Shown here in pieces: positions 42,847-54,188 of a stretch of DNA of 64,000 bases (position 1 is the stretch's first letter; each line of letters opens with the position of its first letter). The stretch covers positions 558,001-622,000 of the forward strand of contig JACGCM010000325.1 in NCBI GenBank assembly GCA_014058105.1, in the 5' to 3' direction. This DNA comes from Kingdonia uniflora (lineage: Eukaryota > Streptophyta > Magnoliopsida > Ranunculales > Circaeasteraceae). The notes beneath the pieces are model-generated. The model searched no databases and had not been told where the DNA came from. It saw only the letters and a list, made by a program, of their open reading frames with translations. Made by a program: the position numbers and the translations under genes.

Positions 42847-43262
42847 AAGGGGAAGCGGATCCCGTCCATAGTTTTTTAGTCGATAATTTGTAGAAGGATC
42901 AGGCGGTACGTAGTTCCGGTAAAAAATATCATATGGAGTCTCGAACGGGAACGGCTGGTTGTATTTCTCATACCATTCGTCTATGGTTTCGCGCAGAATA
43001 TAGGCTAGTGGAACACCTCTGACCCGTCCATCAATACTCTTCCATATCTCATAAAACTCGTCACATTTAACTTTAAAGACATTCCACCTATTATATAAAT
43101 CTCCAGGAGGGTATTGAAGTTCCGTGTGCCCCCTGAATTAGACATGAACTCTATTTTATAGCTGATTGAAGTTGAGCTATCGAAGAGGTGGATTATCAAC
43201 AAAATACTGCCAAGACGCGGCCAAGACGCAGTCTTCATTCCAGCCAAATACCATTGAAAAAT
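42847..43262 (-). pseudogene. Unrecognised minus-strand ORF converging on the PMD gene
   Basis: A C-terminus PSTNYRLKNYGRDPLPLTE with a stop near 42845 can be read, preceded by FPFETPYDIFYRNYVPPD and, after a shift near 43000-43050, FKVKCDEFYEIW. I do not recognise the family. It lies at the far end of the PMD piece and may be a second gene of the same element. Confidence 0.4.
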
Positions 43263-43450
43263 CATGTGTTAGAGATGAAAAAACTCGACATTGTTAAGTT
43301 TAAGTAGAGGACCTGTTGTCAGAGCATCTCCAGCCAACATATATATAAAGCAAAAAGTAGTCGTTGTGATGCCAAAACTAGCAGTTGGGATGCCAAAAAT
43401 AGCCATTGTGAAGGACCCACCAGAGGAACTAGCCATTGTGGGAAATCAGT

Positions 43451-43502
43451 GGAGACGGCGGTATTCTATTTATCGCGCGTTAAAAAGAATACCGCCGTCT
43501 CC
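43451..43502. repeat. Perfect subterminal hairpin of the Harbinger-like element
   Basis: Arms GGAGACGGCGGTATTCT and AGAATACCGCCGTCTCC are exact reverse complements around an 18-nt loop containing CGCGCG. A related structure lies near the right end. Such subterminal motifs are possible transposase binding sites (inference). Confidence 0.85.
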
Positions 43503-43626
43503 ATTAATTTCCCCAACCACTTCTTCTTTTTCTCCCATATCCTTTTACACTTCTCTCTTCTCAAGAAACTTGTTCCTCCTTCACCTTCAACACCATTCTC
43601 CCATTCTCTCAACTCCACAACCTCAA

Positions 43627-44678
43627 ATGTCTTCCTCATTATCTTTTTTATTCATTGATGATCCTCCACGTGTATCGTTGTTCTCCTTTGACGATCTTAT
43701 GTTTGATTGTGCGACGACAATGGTCGTTATTCACCAAAATGTAATAAACCTAGTAGTACATGATACAACATCGATTCACGGTGAAAGTGTCATGGGCCAT
43801 AAGAATAAGAGAAATAAGCACAACTTTGTTAAGTATGGAAATGTTTTTTGTTGCGGTTATACAAATTTTTGGTGAGGAATATCTTCGAACACCAAATGCG
43901 GCCGATGTCGAAAGGTTAAAGGCGATAGGAAAGTCACAATTTTTTTTGGCATGTTAGGAAGCCTTGATTGCATGCATTGGATATGGAAAAATAGTCCCAT
44001 AGCTTGGCACGGTTAATTTACTGGTTATTACCCTAAGGCGATACTGATTCTTAAAGCGGTAGCTTCACACGACTTTTAGTTTTGGAATATTTTTTTTGGG
44101 TTACTAAGGCTTAACAATGATATCAATGTCGTGCAGCAATCGCATCTTTTCACCGACCTGGCCGATGGTATTGCCCCGCCTTGCAATTATATAATTGCCG
44201 AAAAAGCTTATGATATGGGTTATTACTTAGTGATGGCATATACCCCAAATGGGGAACACTTGTCCAAACCATATCCAATCCGGTTACAGCAAAACAAATA
44301 TTATTTGCTCAACAACAAGAAAGTTGCCGAAAAGACGTTGAACGAGCGTTTGGGATTTTACAATCACGGTTCAATATTATAAAAAATCTGGCTAAATTGT
44401 GGAAACCCAATGTTTTGAACAATGTCATAAAGGCATACGTGATAATGCATAATATGATCGTCGAAGAGGAACGAGGTTCATTCCCATCATACTTAGACTG
44501 CGATCCAGCCGATCCCTCAACTATCGAAGGCAAACGGTTCAATATTGTACGCGAACGCAGAATAATAAAATCTTTTATATCGAAAATGAACTGTATTCGA
44601 AGTCAAAAAATGCACTTTGATCAAAAGGATGATCTAATCGAGCATTTGTGGGTCGTGAAGGGAAATCTTTATTCCTAG
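43627..44678 (+). pseudogene. PIF/Harbinger transposase (DDE, Plant_tran type)
   Basis: Start candidate MSSSLSFLFIDDPP at 43627. After a shift near 43870, GEEYLRTPNAADVERL is followed by a stop where a Gly would be expected, then the LDCMHW-like first-Asp region near 43960-43990 (in another frame). Later NDINVVQQSHLFTDL, YIIAEKAYDMGYYL, and WKPNVLNNVIKAYVIMHNM, which are standard for the harbinger-derived nuclease family. The expected second Asp segment reads VMAYTPNG, so the usual ADGIYP Asp is gone. Stops and shifts make it inactive. Confidence 0.88.
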
Positions 44679-45076
44679 TGTTGTAATCAAGTATTATCTG
44701 AGTGTTCTTGATGTAATTTAATGTTTCTTGTTATACAAGCTTATTGAACAAGTTTTTGATATTACATTAATCTTGTATTTGTTTTAGCGTAATATTTTCA
44801 GAAATAAACATTTTGAAAAAAAAATTACATTCTTCAATAGCAAAGTATATTATTCAAACGAATACATTATTGAAAGGTAAACTACATTCTTGGAAAGAAA
44901 ACTTCTCTATACAGCAAAGTTAAATTATATTTCATCACCACTTTAAGTATTTGGTCCGCCCCTCTTGGCTAGAGGTTCCATGACCTCAGCTTGCCTTTAC
45001 AAATAAAATTATAATTGATGTCCAGAAAGATTACTCAGGTCTTTATCCATGATTTTGTGATCTTCCCTTGCTTGTT

Positions 45077-46290
45077 TCAAATCCATTTTGGCTTGCCATT
45101 GTTGATTTGTTTCCGCTTTTCTTCTTTCACTTGTCTCTTCTCCAACCGTAGTTCATCCAACATTGTTTGGATACCGTTACCAGATGCAATAACACCATCC
45201 AATGCCTTTTGTGTTGCAAAGTTTTTTTTAAAGAGTTTTTGGCCGATGGGCCTGCTTCTACCCTCATACAATGAATCATCTAATTCAAAATTTTGGCCCA
45301 CAGATTAAGGTATAGGTGGGTTCTCGGGGTCCTCCGATAGATTATTTGATCCGACCGAGTTCCCTGGAGAAGAATTGTGCGATGTTCTCCTAGCTATATT
45401 TCTTGGTACATTCCCCACATGGTTCAACCCATCATTAATTATTTAGGTTGGCCTATCACGGTTCTTGCGCCAAAATCTTATACGATTCACAGTGTTTAAA
45501 GTCATTGCTGCTATTCATGCCTTGATAGATCTTGTGTGCATCATTTTCCTACAATTTTTAAAATTACCAAATACAAATAAATAACATGTATATCCAAGAG
45601 AAATAAACGAAATTGAGTTAAAGGAAATTAGAACGTACCCAATCTTTATCGGCTTTCCTGTTGTCGTGTTGAAAACGTACTTGAGTAACTATCCCCTTGT
45701 ACGCCACACATTGTACATTAAGGGGATACCACTGAGCTTTGGTCGACCCACATGATCATCGTGCGGGGTACTCGGGGTCTTTGTTAAAGGCAATGTTGAC
45801 ATTTTGATAGAAAGTGAAACCCTTTGTATGACCTACTGTCTGGACAGAAACGTTACCCACACCCTTGTGAGACACGTGAAGTCTACATCCGTCCAATGCA
45901 GTCCAACATCATCTATCTCATCTAAAAACTCAGTATCTTCTGGCACTTGTACGCTTTGTCTTTGTTTTGCGGGTATTATTTTCTTTCTTCCTTTTCCTTT
46001 ATCTTTCTCGAGTAGATTCACCATGGAATAGGTAGTTCTAAAAGTAATTTAGAGGTTGAAAACCTTAAGGTTGAGTGAGGTGTAAATGGTTGTTGATGCT
46101 TTCCTCCAAAGGTATCCCCTTGCGACATGGTAAATGGAGGTGGGGTCTGTGATTGAAATTAAGATTGGTTGTGGTAGTGGTATGGATTAAATTGTGATGA
46201 TGGGTGTTGAGAGAATGGTGTTGAAGGTAGGTTCTGGGAGGATGGGGTCGACTGTGTGAAGTTATTACTGCTGGTGTCGGAGTTTGCCAT
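45077..46290 (-). pseudogene. PIF/Harbinger partner protein (SANT/Myb-like with NAM-associated tail)
   Basis: Minus strand. N-terminus MANSDTSSNNFTQ is Ser/Pro/Gln-rich; next HWTDVDFTCLTRVWV matches the trihelix/SANT-like DNA-binding start found in Harbinger ORF1 proteins; after an intron and shifts comes SRPIGQKLFKK...LDELRLEKRQVKEEK, the NAM-associated C-terminal region. In PIF/Harbinger systems this protein helps the transposase reach the nucleus and bind the ends (family knowledge). It converges on the transposase. Stops occur after PEYPAR and elsewhere. Confidence 0.75.
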
Positions 46291-46587
46291 TTGGGAAGTA
46301 CGTAGAGGTTCTCCTCTATACTTTGCAATTGGGTTTGGGATAGAAGAGATAGTCACGGAGTGCTCAACCAAGAAAAATGGATAAGTGGTATTTTTTTTAC
46401 CGTGCGGTAAAAAGAACACCGCCAAACTTATGTTTTTTTGAGTTTGAGCTCCTCAAATCCATTTTGGCTCTGACAGTGCCAACTCAGCAAACCTACACCC
46501 ATTTTTTCGCTGCTGGGAGGCTAAAAGTTTGGGTTTGGGTTTGAGTTGACAAACCCAACCCAAACCCAAACCCTGTTGGAGATACTC

Positions 46588-47407
46588 TTTATCGGGTACC
46601 ATTATGGTTTTTACATGTGTTGTTGTCCATCCTAAAACGGTATCATAAATATGATTTCTACATGTGGTGGTCAATCTAAAACATATCGTAACTCATAGCT
46701 CACTTAAAGTAAAAGGCAGTTATGCAAAATTTTAAAAAGTGTAGAGAGGGAGAGAAATACAGGGGAGATACAGAGAATTAATTCTCGTTAGAGTGAATGA
46801 AGAATCTTGAGTTTCTCTAAACTAAATTAATCATCAACCTCTGCAGTTTTCTATCTTTCATCTACATATCTTCTATATCTAGTGTATCCTTCTTTTGATC
46901 TATACTCAAGCAAAGTTGCTTTATTAAAAGGGGAAAGCTGTAGATTTGGTTACCTTGAATTAACACTTTTTTGTTCTTCTAAATCGATCACGAGCATCTT
47001 TTTTCTCCACTGTTCGTATGGAGTTTCAGCAACTAAATCGAATCGTGACAACTTATCTTCGGGAGCTATCTCTGGTCTTCCAGTTAAGTGTTTCAATAAC
47101 GGATTTGAAGATTATCTCAGAGATTTTTTTATTGGGATCTCAGGGTGAAGTAAGAAACCCTTTTTATCTTGGGTTCTTGGGTGACGATAGAAGACAGAGA
47201 TAATCAAGAATAACAGAGAGATTAAGAGGATTAATAGAGATTAAGAGACTCTTTAAATTGATTGATTGCATGAATAGTTCTGAGTACAATAGGTAAGTTA
47301 CAAATTTGGCAATAGTTGCCTGCGACTTTGTTTTTATTTAAGTTCTTATAATTTTTGCTGTCGATTTTTGCTTAAGTTCCTATAATTTTGTCGTTACGTT
47401 AAATTTA
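46588..47407. other. Spacer between transposons, no gene seen
   Basis: Open frames here are short and show no family signature. The region is AT-rich, with purine-rich repeats around 47195-47260 (AGAGATTAAGAG). Confidence 0.4.
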
Positions 47408-47924
47408 TTAGAGCATCTCCAATAGAGGGGTGTAGGAGTGGAAATCCTCACACTCGCCCCTTAAATCCCCTTAAATGGGCGAGTGAAAATGAGAATTCCC
47501 ACTGCCATTCGCAAAAAAATGAAGAGAATTCGCACACTCTAGGAAAAATCTCCACTCGACATAGGTGCCTGTCGTGAAGGTGCGCGCTTGTACGTCAGGC
47601 GTCCAAGCAAAAAATATGTGCGCCTAAACTCAAACGACGCTACACTACATACCCGTAGTAAAGGCACACACTATCATGACAGGTACCTCAGAACTAACTA
47701 TCACTCTCCTTAACTTAACTTGTTTTTTTTAACACACTATACCACTTCAAAATTTTAAAAAGATTATCGAGATATTGCAGGAATGTGAAATACAAGACAA
47801 GTAGTTATAAAGAACCACATGGACATAATGTTTTAAATATCACATCACAAAGTTTTCACACATAAAACTAAACACTAAACGATAGTTTTGAACATCAAAA
47901 TATAAAACATACACTAATAACTAA

Positions 47925-48595
47925 TCACGTCTATGACAGATGTTAAGCTCGCGCACTTCATCATCTAAAATTGATATGGATTCATTTTTTTCATTGAGTT
48001 GCGACTCCCACTCACCCCATAGTTCATTGAAATCATCTTGGGGTTGTTGCCACTCCGCCTCGAAGTCATCTTGGGACTGTTGCCACTGCTACTGGAAATG
48101 ATTTTTTCTCTCAACTGTCCAATCATACACAGCTTGCCTAGTACCGACGACCATACGTCTAGACTCATCAAGTGTTGTGGCAAAATTAGGCTAAAAAGAA
48201 TATTACATGATTAATTCTAATATGACGCACACTATTAAATTCAATATATCTATAAAGTAATGTAATGGAAAAATGTCGAGTTTAAATATTTACCATGGTA
48301 TAATACATATCTGAAGATGGAACTCTAGGCACCTGTTGATTATACATATGTGGTATAGGTAGATATATATATTTATCGACTTGCTTCACCCTTAACTGCC
48401 AGTTTATCTCATCACAGACATTTAATATTCTCTAATTTTGAGAAAACTGGGACTCTTGTGGTATCGATTGAGTGAACCCTCCTAGAATGGTAACCCCTTC
48501 CTAGAAGTAGACGGTTCAACGACATTTGTGTTTGCCGATCATGAATAGTTTGGCAAAATGTTTGTTTTGGCCAACCTAGCCCAGGATGATTCATA
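47925..48595 (-). pseudogene. Downstream part of the element-borne gene (coiled coil)
   Basis: Minus-strand pieces: NHPGLGWPKQTF and QTQMSLNRLLLGRGY (48594-48480), YLPIPHMYNQQVPRVPSSDM (48370-48310), then ATTLDESRRMVVGTRQAVYDW and a Gln/Glu/Trp-rich coil with duplicated SQDDFEAEWQQ / PQDDFNELWGE units (48180-47945). A stop lies near 48090. The family is not recognised; it may be the tail of the PMD gene or a second gene. Confidence 0.45.
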
Positions 48596-48899
48596 ACAAA
48601 TGCCCTTCAGAAGAAAGGGCGTAGCGCAAACCCATCCGCCTCCCTGCATGTTTGAAAGATAAGTACTATCCAAGTATCAGTCAGGTTTAAACATATTAGC
48701 GTGACTGAGAGGGTCAAAAGGAACCCACTGATATCCAAACACCTATACACTATATCTCTCTCCCAAGTACCAAATATGGGGTATGCTAGGAACCAGGAAT
48801 GTTACCCTCTTCCTATTAAGAATAAACACATGATACACCTCCGAATCTACATATAAAACCCATGGTTCCCATTTAGTATTTCTCAAAGTCCACATCTCA

Positions 48900-50015
48900 A
48901 CCTATCTCCCATGGCTAAACACTTTACGTGTAACGAGCTGGCTAAATACTCTACGTGTAACGCCCTTTAGCCTGCTATCATCCATCTACCGCCGACATCA
49001 AGGAAAGAAATCCATCGGATCTGCATTGGTAATCAGTGGATGCATAACGTCGAAATAATGGTAAAACCAGTACTGAAGAAGTGGCCACATTCCAGTCAAC
49101 TAGTTCTCATGACCAAGTACAAACATATCCATCGCAATGCACAATACACCAAAAATAGATGACCCTCAATCAAAATTATACAAGTTATCTAAATTCACTA
49201 GTAATTTCAAGTACCCCATTCTAATTGAGCTATTTTGGTTGGAGAAAAAATATTCAGACATAGTCAGCAATAACAATGCACGACTAGAATAGATAACAGT
49301 ATCCAGTTCCTTGTTCATCTCCTTTACGTACTCAATCAATGGACCATTTCCGATTGCCATTGATTTAAATTTATGACTCGGCAGGCCCAGAAGCAAATCG
49401 TCATAGATATTGACTTCTTCACAAGTAATGTCGTAAGCCAATGGAACTGTACCGGGCATACCCGTCAGAATCCCTAACATCATATAGAAGTCATTTGGCA
49501 TAAATCCCACCTCTCCCTCGGGAAAATGGAAGGTGTGTGTCGTCGACCACCATCTCTCTATAATGGCTATGATGAAGCACTTATCAAATCTTTCCATCTG
49601 TAAATCAAAAGAATTTTTGAGCGGGTTGTTCTCAAAAAATCCCTTTGTTCATCCCATAAATTGGTATTCCACATTATCCAAATCTTTTTTCAACCCCCCA
49701 CGCATCAAACTAGAAGTAAGCTACGCGAATTATAGGTTTTAGCGAACAATGTTTAAACAAATTTTTTAGGGTTTAAACGATTATAAATTGCAAAACTAAA
49801 GCGTGAAATGAACGGTAAACTATGAAATTACATACCTCGAGTTTACCCACGTCATTTTGGATGTGGGTTTGTCCTCGTAGGAGGGTCTCGATATTCTGTA
49901 ACATCTGCAAAGTCTCATTCTCTATTAGTACCAGATGTTGCAGTTCATTTTGTTGTAAGTTACGTTTGGAAGTGCTAACTCGTCGTCTCCCTGAATGTCA
50001 GAAGGGTTTAGATTG
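48900..50015 (-). pseudogene. PMD gene within the Harbinger-like element
   Basis: Minus strand. A first coding stretch (50005-49837) encodes a helical region (NELQHLVLIENETLQMLQN, GQTHIQNDVGKLE) ending at a GTATG donor. The second (about 49720-49166) encodes the PMD core: IIERWWSTTHTFHFPEGEVGF, PNDFYMMLGILTG, then MGYLKLLVNLDNL. TAG/TGA stops occur near 49655 and 49166, and later text is broken. ERWW.TTHTFHFP.GE is the PMD hallmark and parallels TKRWWPTTYTFLFP at 40850, so the two PMD genes belong to one family but are clearly diverged. Confidence 0.75.
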
Positions 50016-50559
50016 GGCTTTGTTTTGAAAGGCGAGAGGGTTTAATGTGCGAGGAAAATGAGAGAGAGGATAAATAAATTGGGTCTCTTTTGACTCAGTT
50101 CAAAGACACCTGTCGTTTAGACGTGCATATGTCATAATAACGCGCACTTTCACGACAGGTGCCTAAAAACTTTACTCCCACACTTTTGTTTTATGCTATT
50201 AGAGTTCAAGGAGGTGTGGGTGTGGGAATCTCTATACAATAGAAATCCCACACCCATTTCTATTAGAGATTCTCTTATGGTGGCGATAATAGAATGGGTA
50301 AAGCTTTGTTTCTTAAATTATTTGATTTGTGGCAATAGTTGAAGGGAAAAATAGGAAAGAGAAATGCTTTAGTCGGACTACCACATAACTACCCGTAACC
50401 ACCAAGCACAATTTTGAGCCCATGTTGTTTGTAAGTGATCTCCCTACCGGTCGGTTAGATTTTGTGAAAAAATATATTTTTGATATAAAAAGTAGGAGGT
50501 AGAGAGAAAAGATAATTGGTGGAGGGAGATAGGCTCAGGAATATGAGAGGGAGACTTTA

Positions 50560-51013
50560 AAGCATATGCAGTAGTAGGGTAGGTTGCTTAGGTAGAGGTA
50601 ATTTTTTTCCAAACCGATCACCTAGCAGTTGGGTCTTCTCACCTAGGTAGTAACCAAAACAGGAACAAAAAAACCCTACCCTGAGGGTCGGTTCAGAGAC
50701 CCCCAGGCTGATTTCTACTTTTTTCAATGCTGTGTAGTTTAGAACTGCGCGGCAAACTATTCGCCTCAGATTAAGAGACGTCACAAGTTTCAATGGTTTA
50801 TAATGCGTGGAATCCTTTTTTTAAAGGGCCGTGCAGTTTTGAATTGCGCAACATTTTTTTTCTCTCCTCTCTCTTGCCATGTGGCTTTTTATGATTGGTT
50901 TAAACTAAGTGGCCGGGTTTCCAATCCACCTCAACTTCTATGGGAAACTCAAGGTTGGTTACTATTTGGGCAGAAAAGGTGTGTTTGAACCCACCCTACT
51001 GCTGTATATGCTC
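50560..51013. mobile_element. Tourist-like MITE (454 bp)
   Basis: Ends AAGCATATGCAGTAGTAGGGT and, in reverse complement, GAGCATATACAGCAGTAGGGT; flanked by TTA at 50557-50559 and 51014-51016. Internal blocks AGAACTGCGCGGCAAAC and TTGAATTGCGCAAC form a second repeated pair. No coding capacity. TTA duplications and this end type point to PIF/Harbinger-derived MITEs. Confidence 0.85.
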
Positions 51014-51510
51014 TTAGGCATCAAAAAGTGGCTAAAATCTATGTTGGCAAAATTCTCTTTTATTCTCTCCACCTCCAGGTTAATGTTTGGTGATTTCTCC
51101 AACGCCCTTGTAAGTCTTATTTATCTTTTATTGTATTTTTTTACATTACAAAACATACTAAATTTGGTATTTAGAGTCTAAGCCAACTTTTCATGTGATA
51201 ATTGTTTTGGTGTTTAGAACAGTTCCGCTGGAGTGTGGGTTTGCTTGAGTGTGCATTGGGCGTGAACTTAGGGTACAACCTTGGCGATTCAGGAGGAAAA
51301 ATGATTTACAAGGCAAAGAGAAAAAAAAACACAAGCCTTGTAGAGATACACATCTTCTAAGAACATGCGCTTGCATATTAGGTGACTATGTCTCTACTGC
51401 ATTCAATTACTTTCAATATCCAACTCGATGTGCCTTAAGACATGTAAATATTGCAAAGTTGCGCGAGGAAGCAACTTACATAATTAACTTCAGTAGATAC
51501 TTACACTCAC
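51014..51510. other. Spacer between MITE and copia LTR, no gene seen
   Basis: No coding or repeat signature recognised. Confidence 0.4.
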
Positions 51511-51949
51511 TGTAGGGATAGAGAAAACAACTTGATAAGGAGAAGAGTACTCGAGCTAGAAAAGTATAATTGTATTCACATTCAAGAGAAGATCACAACT
51601 CACTCAACTTGTATACATCAAACTACACAAGTTTCCCTTATTTATAATATACATTGGGATATTATAGATTATGCAAGTAACTAATAAAGGAATGTTCTAG
51701 ATTATGCAAGTAACCAAGGATATAACATTCTTGAAGATAGATAATTAAAGAGAAATGAAGTATTAAAGTACCACACCATTATCCAATAGAATATTCTAGA
51801 AGGTAGATGATTCTAGAAATGATAATTCTCGACATAGAATAACCTATAGATTATGATTCGAGAGAAGATAACCTAAATTGATGGAAGCATCTAGAAAGCC
51901 TCCTAAAGAGTCATAATTGACTTTTAGCACTCAGAGTTTACTTTTAGCA
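51511..51949 (-). repeat. 3' LTR of the outer (minus-strand) copia element
   Basis: On plus it starts TGTAGGG and ends TTTTAGCA, so TG...CA. It is directly preceded in element sense by a purine tract, GTGAGGGGAA (51951-51960). The 5' partner LTR is missing because the right side of this element is truncated. Confidence 0.7.
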
Positions 51950-52943
51950 CTTCCCCTCACTGATGACTTTTAAACTTTCAATATGTAAACCATTCCCTAT
52001 CTTTTTCGATATCTTGAAAATCCTTTGCAGTTGAGCCCTATCTTTAATATGTCTGCAGTTGGGTCCTATTTCCTGATTGGCATAGGTGTGATATCTTCTT
52101 GTAGGACCTTTTCTCAAATGTAGTGATAGTAAGCCTCTGTATTTTTTCCTTGCGTTAAAGACTAGATTTTCAACTAACTTTTATAGTTGATAAGTTCTCA
52201 CAGTAAAGTGCAAATGGTGTTTCAACTGGCTGGTGAAAACTCCCCAATAATGCGGTCATTCATGCATACTTTTGGGCTGCCATTGTGGACCTATATTTTG
52301 TTTCTGTACTTGACAAGGACAATGTTGGTTGTTTCCTATTACACCATGAAATGACAGTTGAACCGAGATCAAATAAATACTTGCGAGTTGTTTGATCTCC
52401 AGCATAGCATCACAATCTCAACTCACATGCATCTTTCTTGTAGATAGACCTTAGTCAGCAGTACTCTTGATGTATCCTAAAATCCTTGCTGCGCCTTTGA
52501 AGTGATGTTTTCTTGACATTTGTATAAATTGACAAGTACTTCAACTGCATATGAAATGGCAGGTCATGTCATTCTCAACTAGATTAGACTCCCGACAAGC
52601 TGTATATACATTCCAGAATCTTATAAATAAAACATCTTTTTTAGCTTGCAACCTCATACTTGATTCAATTGGTGTTTAGATTGGCTTGCAATTGATCATA
52701 CCAAACTTTTACAAGAGGCCTTTTGTATATTGTTGTTAAAACGTAAGAAAAGACCTTCCTTCCCCGATCAATTTTGAGTCCTATAAAATTGGTTGAGTTT
52801 TCTTATATCCTTAATTTGAAATCGAATCAATAAATTTTCTCTTATCCAAACTATTTCATCAAGTTCATCTCCTTTAACGATGAGATCATCCATATAGACG
52901 AGCAATAAATATTAGGCCATTTCTAGTTTTTATAAATAGGCTA
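51950..52943 (-). pseudogene. Outer copia element: RT second half and RNase H
   Basis: Minus strand. Next to the inner copia insertion, SLFIKTRNG is followed after a small frame change by LVYMDDLIVKGDELDEI, with the catalytic YMDD intact. Further on ARILGYIKSTADYGLST, then [21 protein letters not shown], the copia RNase H signature. It ends at the purine tract at 51951. Stops and shifts are frequent. It joins in frame to 57083-57235 once the inner element is removed. Confidence 0.88.
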
Positions 52944-52948
52944 GAATC

Positions 52949-53202
52949 TATTAGGATATATCAAATCCTTGGAAGATCTTGTGATATTGGAGATATATTT
53001 GTGATCTTAGACATATACTTGTAATATTTAGATTATTGTAATAGGTTATATGGATTATCATAATCTTCCTGATTGGGTATATCATATATCTTGTAAATCT
53101 TGTAAACTCTATAAAGGAGTGATCTTTGTAATGAGAAAATATAAGAAAAGTAAGAGAACAATTCTTCTTCTTTCATATCTCAGCCATTATTCCTTCTTAT
53201 CA
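52949..53202 (+). repeat. 5' LTR of the inner copia element
   Basis: Begins TATTAGG and ends CTTATCA, next to the TGGTATCAG primer site. Same length as the 3' copy. Confidence 0.95.
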
Positions 53203-53211
53203 TGGTATCAG
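53203..53211 (+). other. Primer binding site (initiator tRNA-Met type)
   Basis: TGGTATCAG starts exactly after the 5' LTR. This is the usual copia primer site. Confidence 0.9.
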
Positions 53212-54188
53212 TTGAATGAGTATCTCCCAACAATGAACAAAGCCTATGCGTTGCTTCTCCAGGAGGAATAACAAAGTTTGGTAATATGCTCTACTTCACT
53301 TTTAAGTGAATCAGCTATTATGGCTGCATCTTCGGGGGCTCAACCTTAACACCATTCAACTCACGGTTCTACTTCCAATGATTCCAGCAAATCCTTCAAG
53401 CATGGAAACTGTAGCCTTCACCCAACTTGTGAAAATTGTGGGTGAGTCAGCCACACAAAGGATAAATGGTTTGCACTACATGGCTACCCATCGGGACGTC
53501 GCCTATATTCTTCGAGTACTGCTTCTGCTTGGAACAAACCCAAAGTTGAACATCGTCCGAGCACTCAATACCTCACTCCAGAACAATATCAGAAACTACT
53601 CAACCTACTTGCCGAAGGTAGTACATTATACATGAACCTCGCAGGTAAACCCTTCAACCATACTTCTTGGATCGTGGATAGTGGAGCCACTGACCACATG
53701 ATATTTGATCCATCTCTTAATCATGATTTTAGTTGAAACTCATCAGTTCCAGCCATTAAACTTCCCAATGGAACTTTTGCACCCATCACTCATATTGGGA
53801 CAATGCCTCTCACATCAAACATTATATTGTATAATATTTTTTGTGTTCCCTCCTTTGGTGTTAATCTCATTTATGTTAGTAAAGTAACCTCCTCGAATCA
53901 TTATTATGTCTTCTTTACTAATGATTTTTGCCTATTTTAGGACCTACGCTCGAAGATGGTGATTGAGGCTGCTAAATTACTTGATGACCTTTACCTTTTC
54001 CAAGCTACATTTCAAAGCAATTTTCCTGAATAAATTATGTTTCGTTTGATGTATGACATTGGCGCTTATGCCACCTGTCGACAAATCGTTTAAAATTTCT
54101 ATTTAATAATAATGCTCAATTTTTTAGTAAATCATCTTGTCATTGTAAGATTTACCCCCTTGCGAAATAAGCACGGTCACCACTCCCT
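53212..54188 (+). pseudogene. Inner copia: remnant gag, protease, pre-integrase
   Basis: Most of gag is missing: only about 200 bp lie between the PBS and the zinc-knuckle text near 53426-53450 (CENCG, then a stop). GYPSGRRL and TPEQYQKLLNLLAEGS lead to the protease WIVDSGATDHMIFDPS near 53670-53715. A stop follows NHDF. The pre-integrase segment near 54140-54180 retains CHCK-like zinc residues. The short 5' part suggests an internal deletion of gag. Confidence 0.8.

Larger units (their letters stand above)
43322..46587 (+). mobile_element. PIF/Harbinger-type DNA transposon, decayed
   Basis: Left end GAGCATCTCCAGCC, right end TTGGAGATACTC. Just inside the left end is a perfect 17-bp hairpin (43451-43467 with 43486-43502), and inside the right end an imperfect one (46387-46420) with similar TACCG/CGGTA sequence. 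It contains a plus-strand transposase (43627-44678) and a minus-strand SANT/NAM-associated partner (46290-45077), the two-gene set of PIF/Harbinger elements. Flanks are TCA and TTT rather than matching TTA, so pairing of these two ends is likely but not proven; the right end resembles the orphan end at 40077 more closely. Confidence 0.7.
47411..50274 (-). mobile_element. Harbinger-like element carrying a PMD gene, with TTA duplication
   Basis: Left end GAGCATCTCCAATAGA, right end TCTATTAGAGATTCTC (reverse complement GAGAATCTCTAATAGA), flanked by TTA at 47408-47410 and 50275-50277. Just inside both ends lies an inverted copy of a CG-rich block: 47563-47587 (AGGTGCCTGTCGTGAAGG...) and 50141-50164. 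TTA duplications and these ends are typical of PIF/Harbinger and Tourist elements. The cargo is a minus-strand PMD gene; no transposase was found, so the element would have depended on a partner such as the relative at 43322-46587. Confidence 0.8.

Noticed and set aside
46882..47203. Plus-strand frames in the spacer after the Harbinger-like element
   Set aside because: Short, no motif, composition like the surrounding non-coding DNA.
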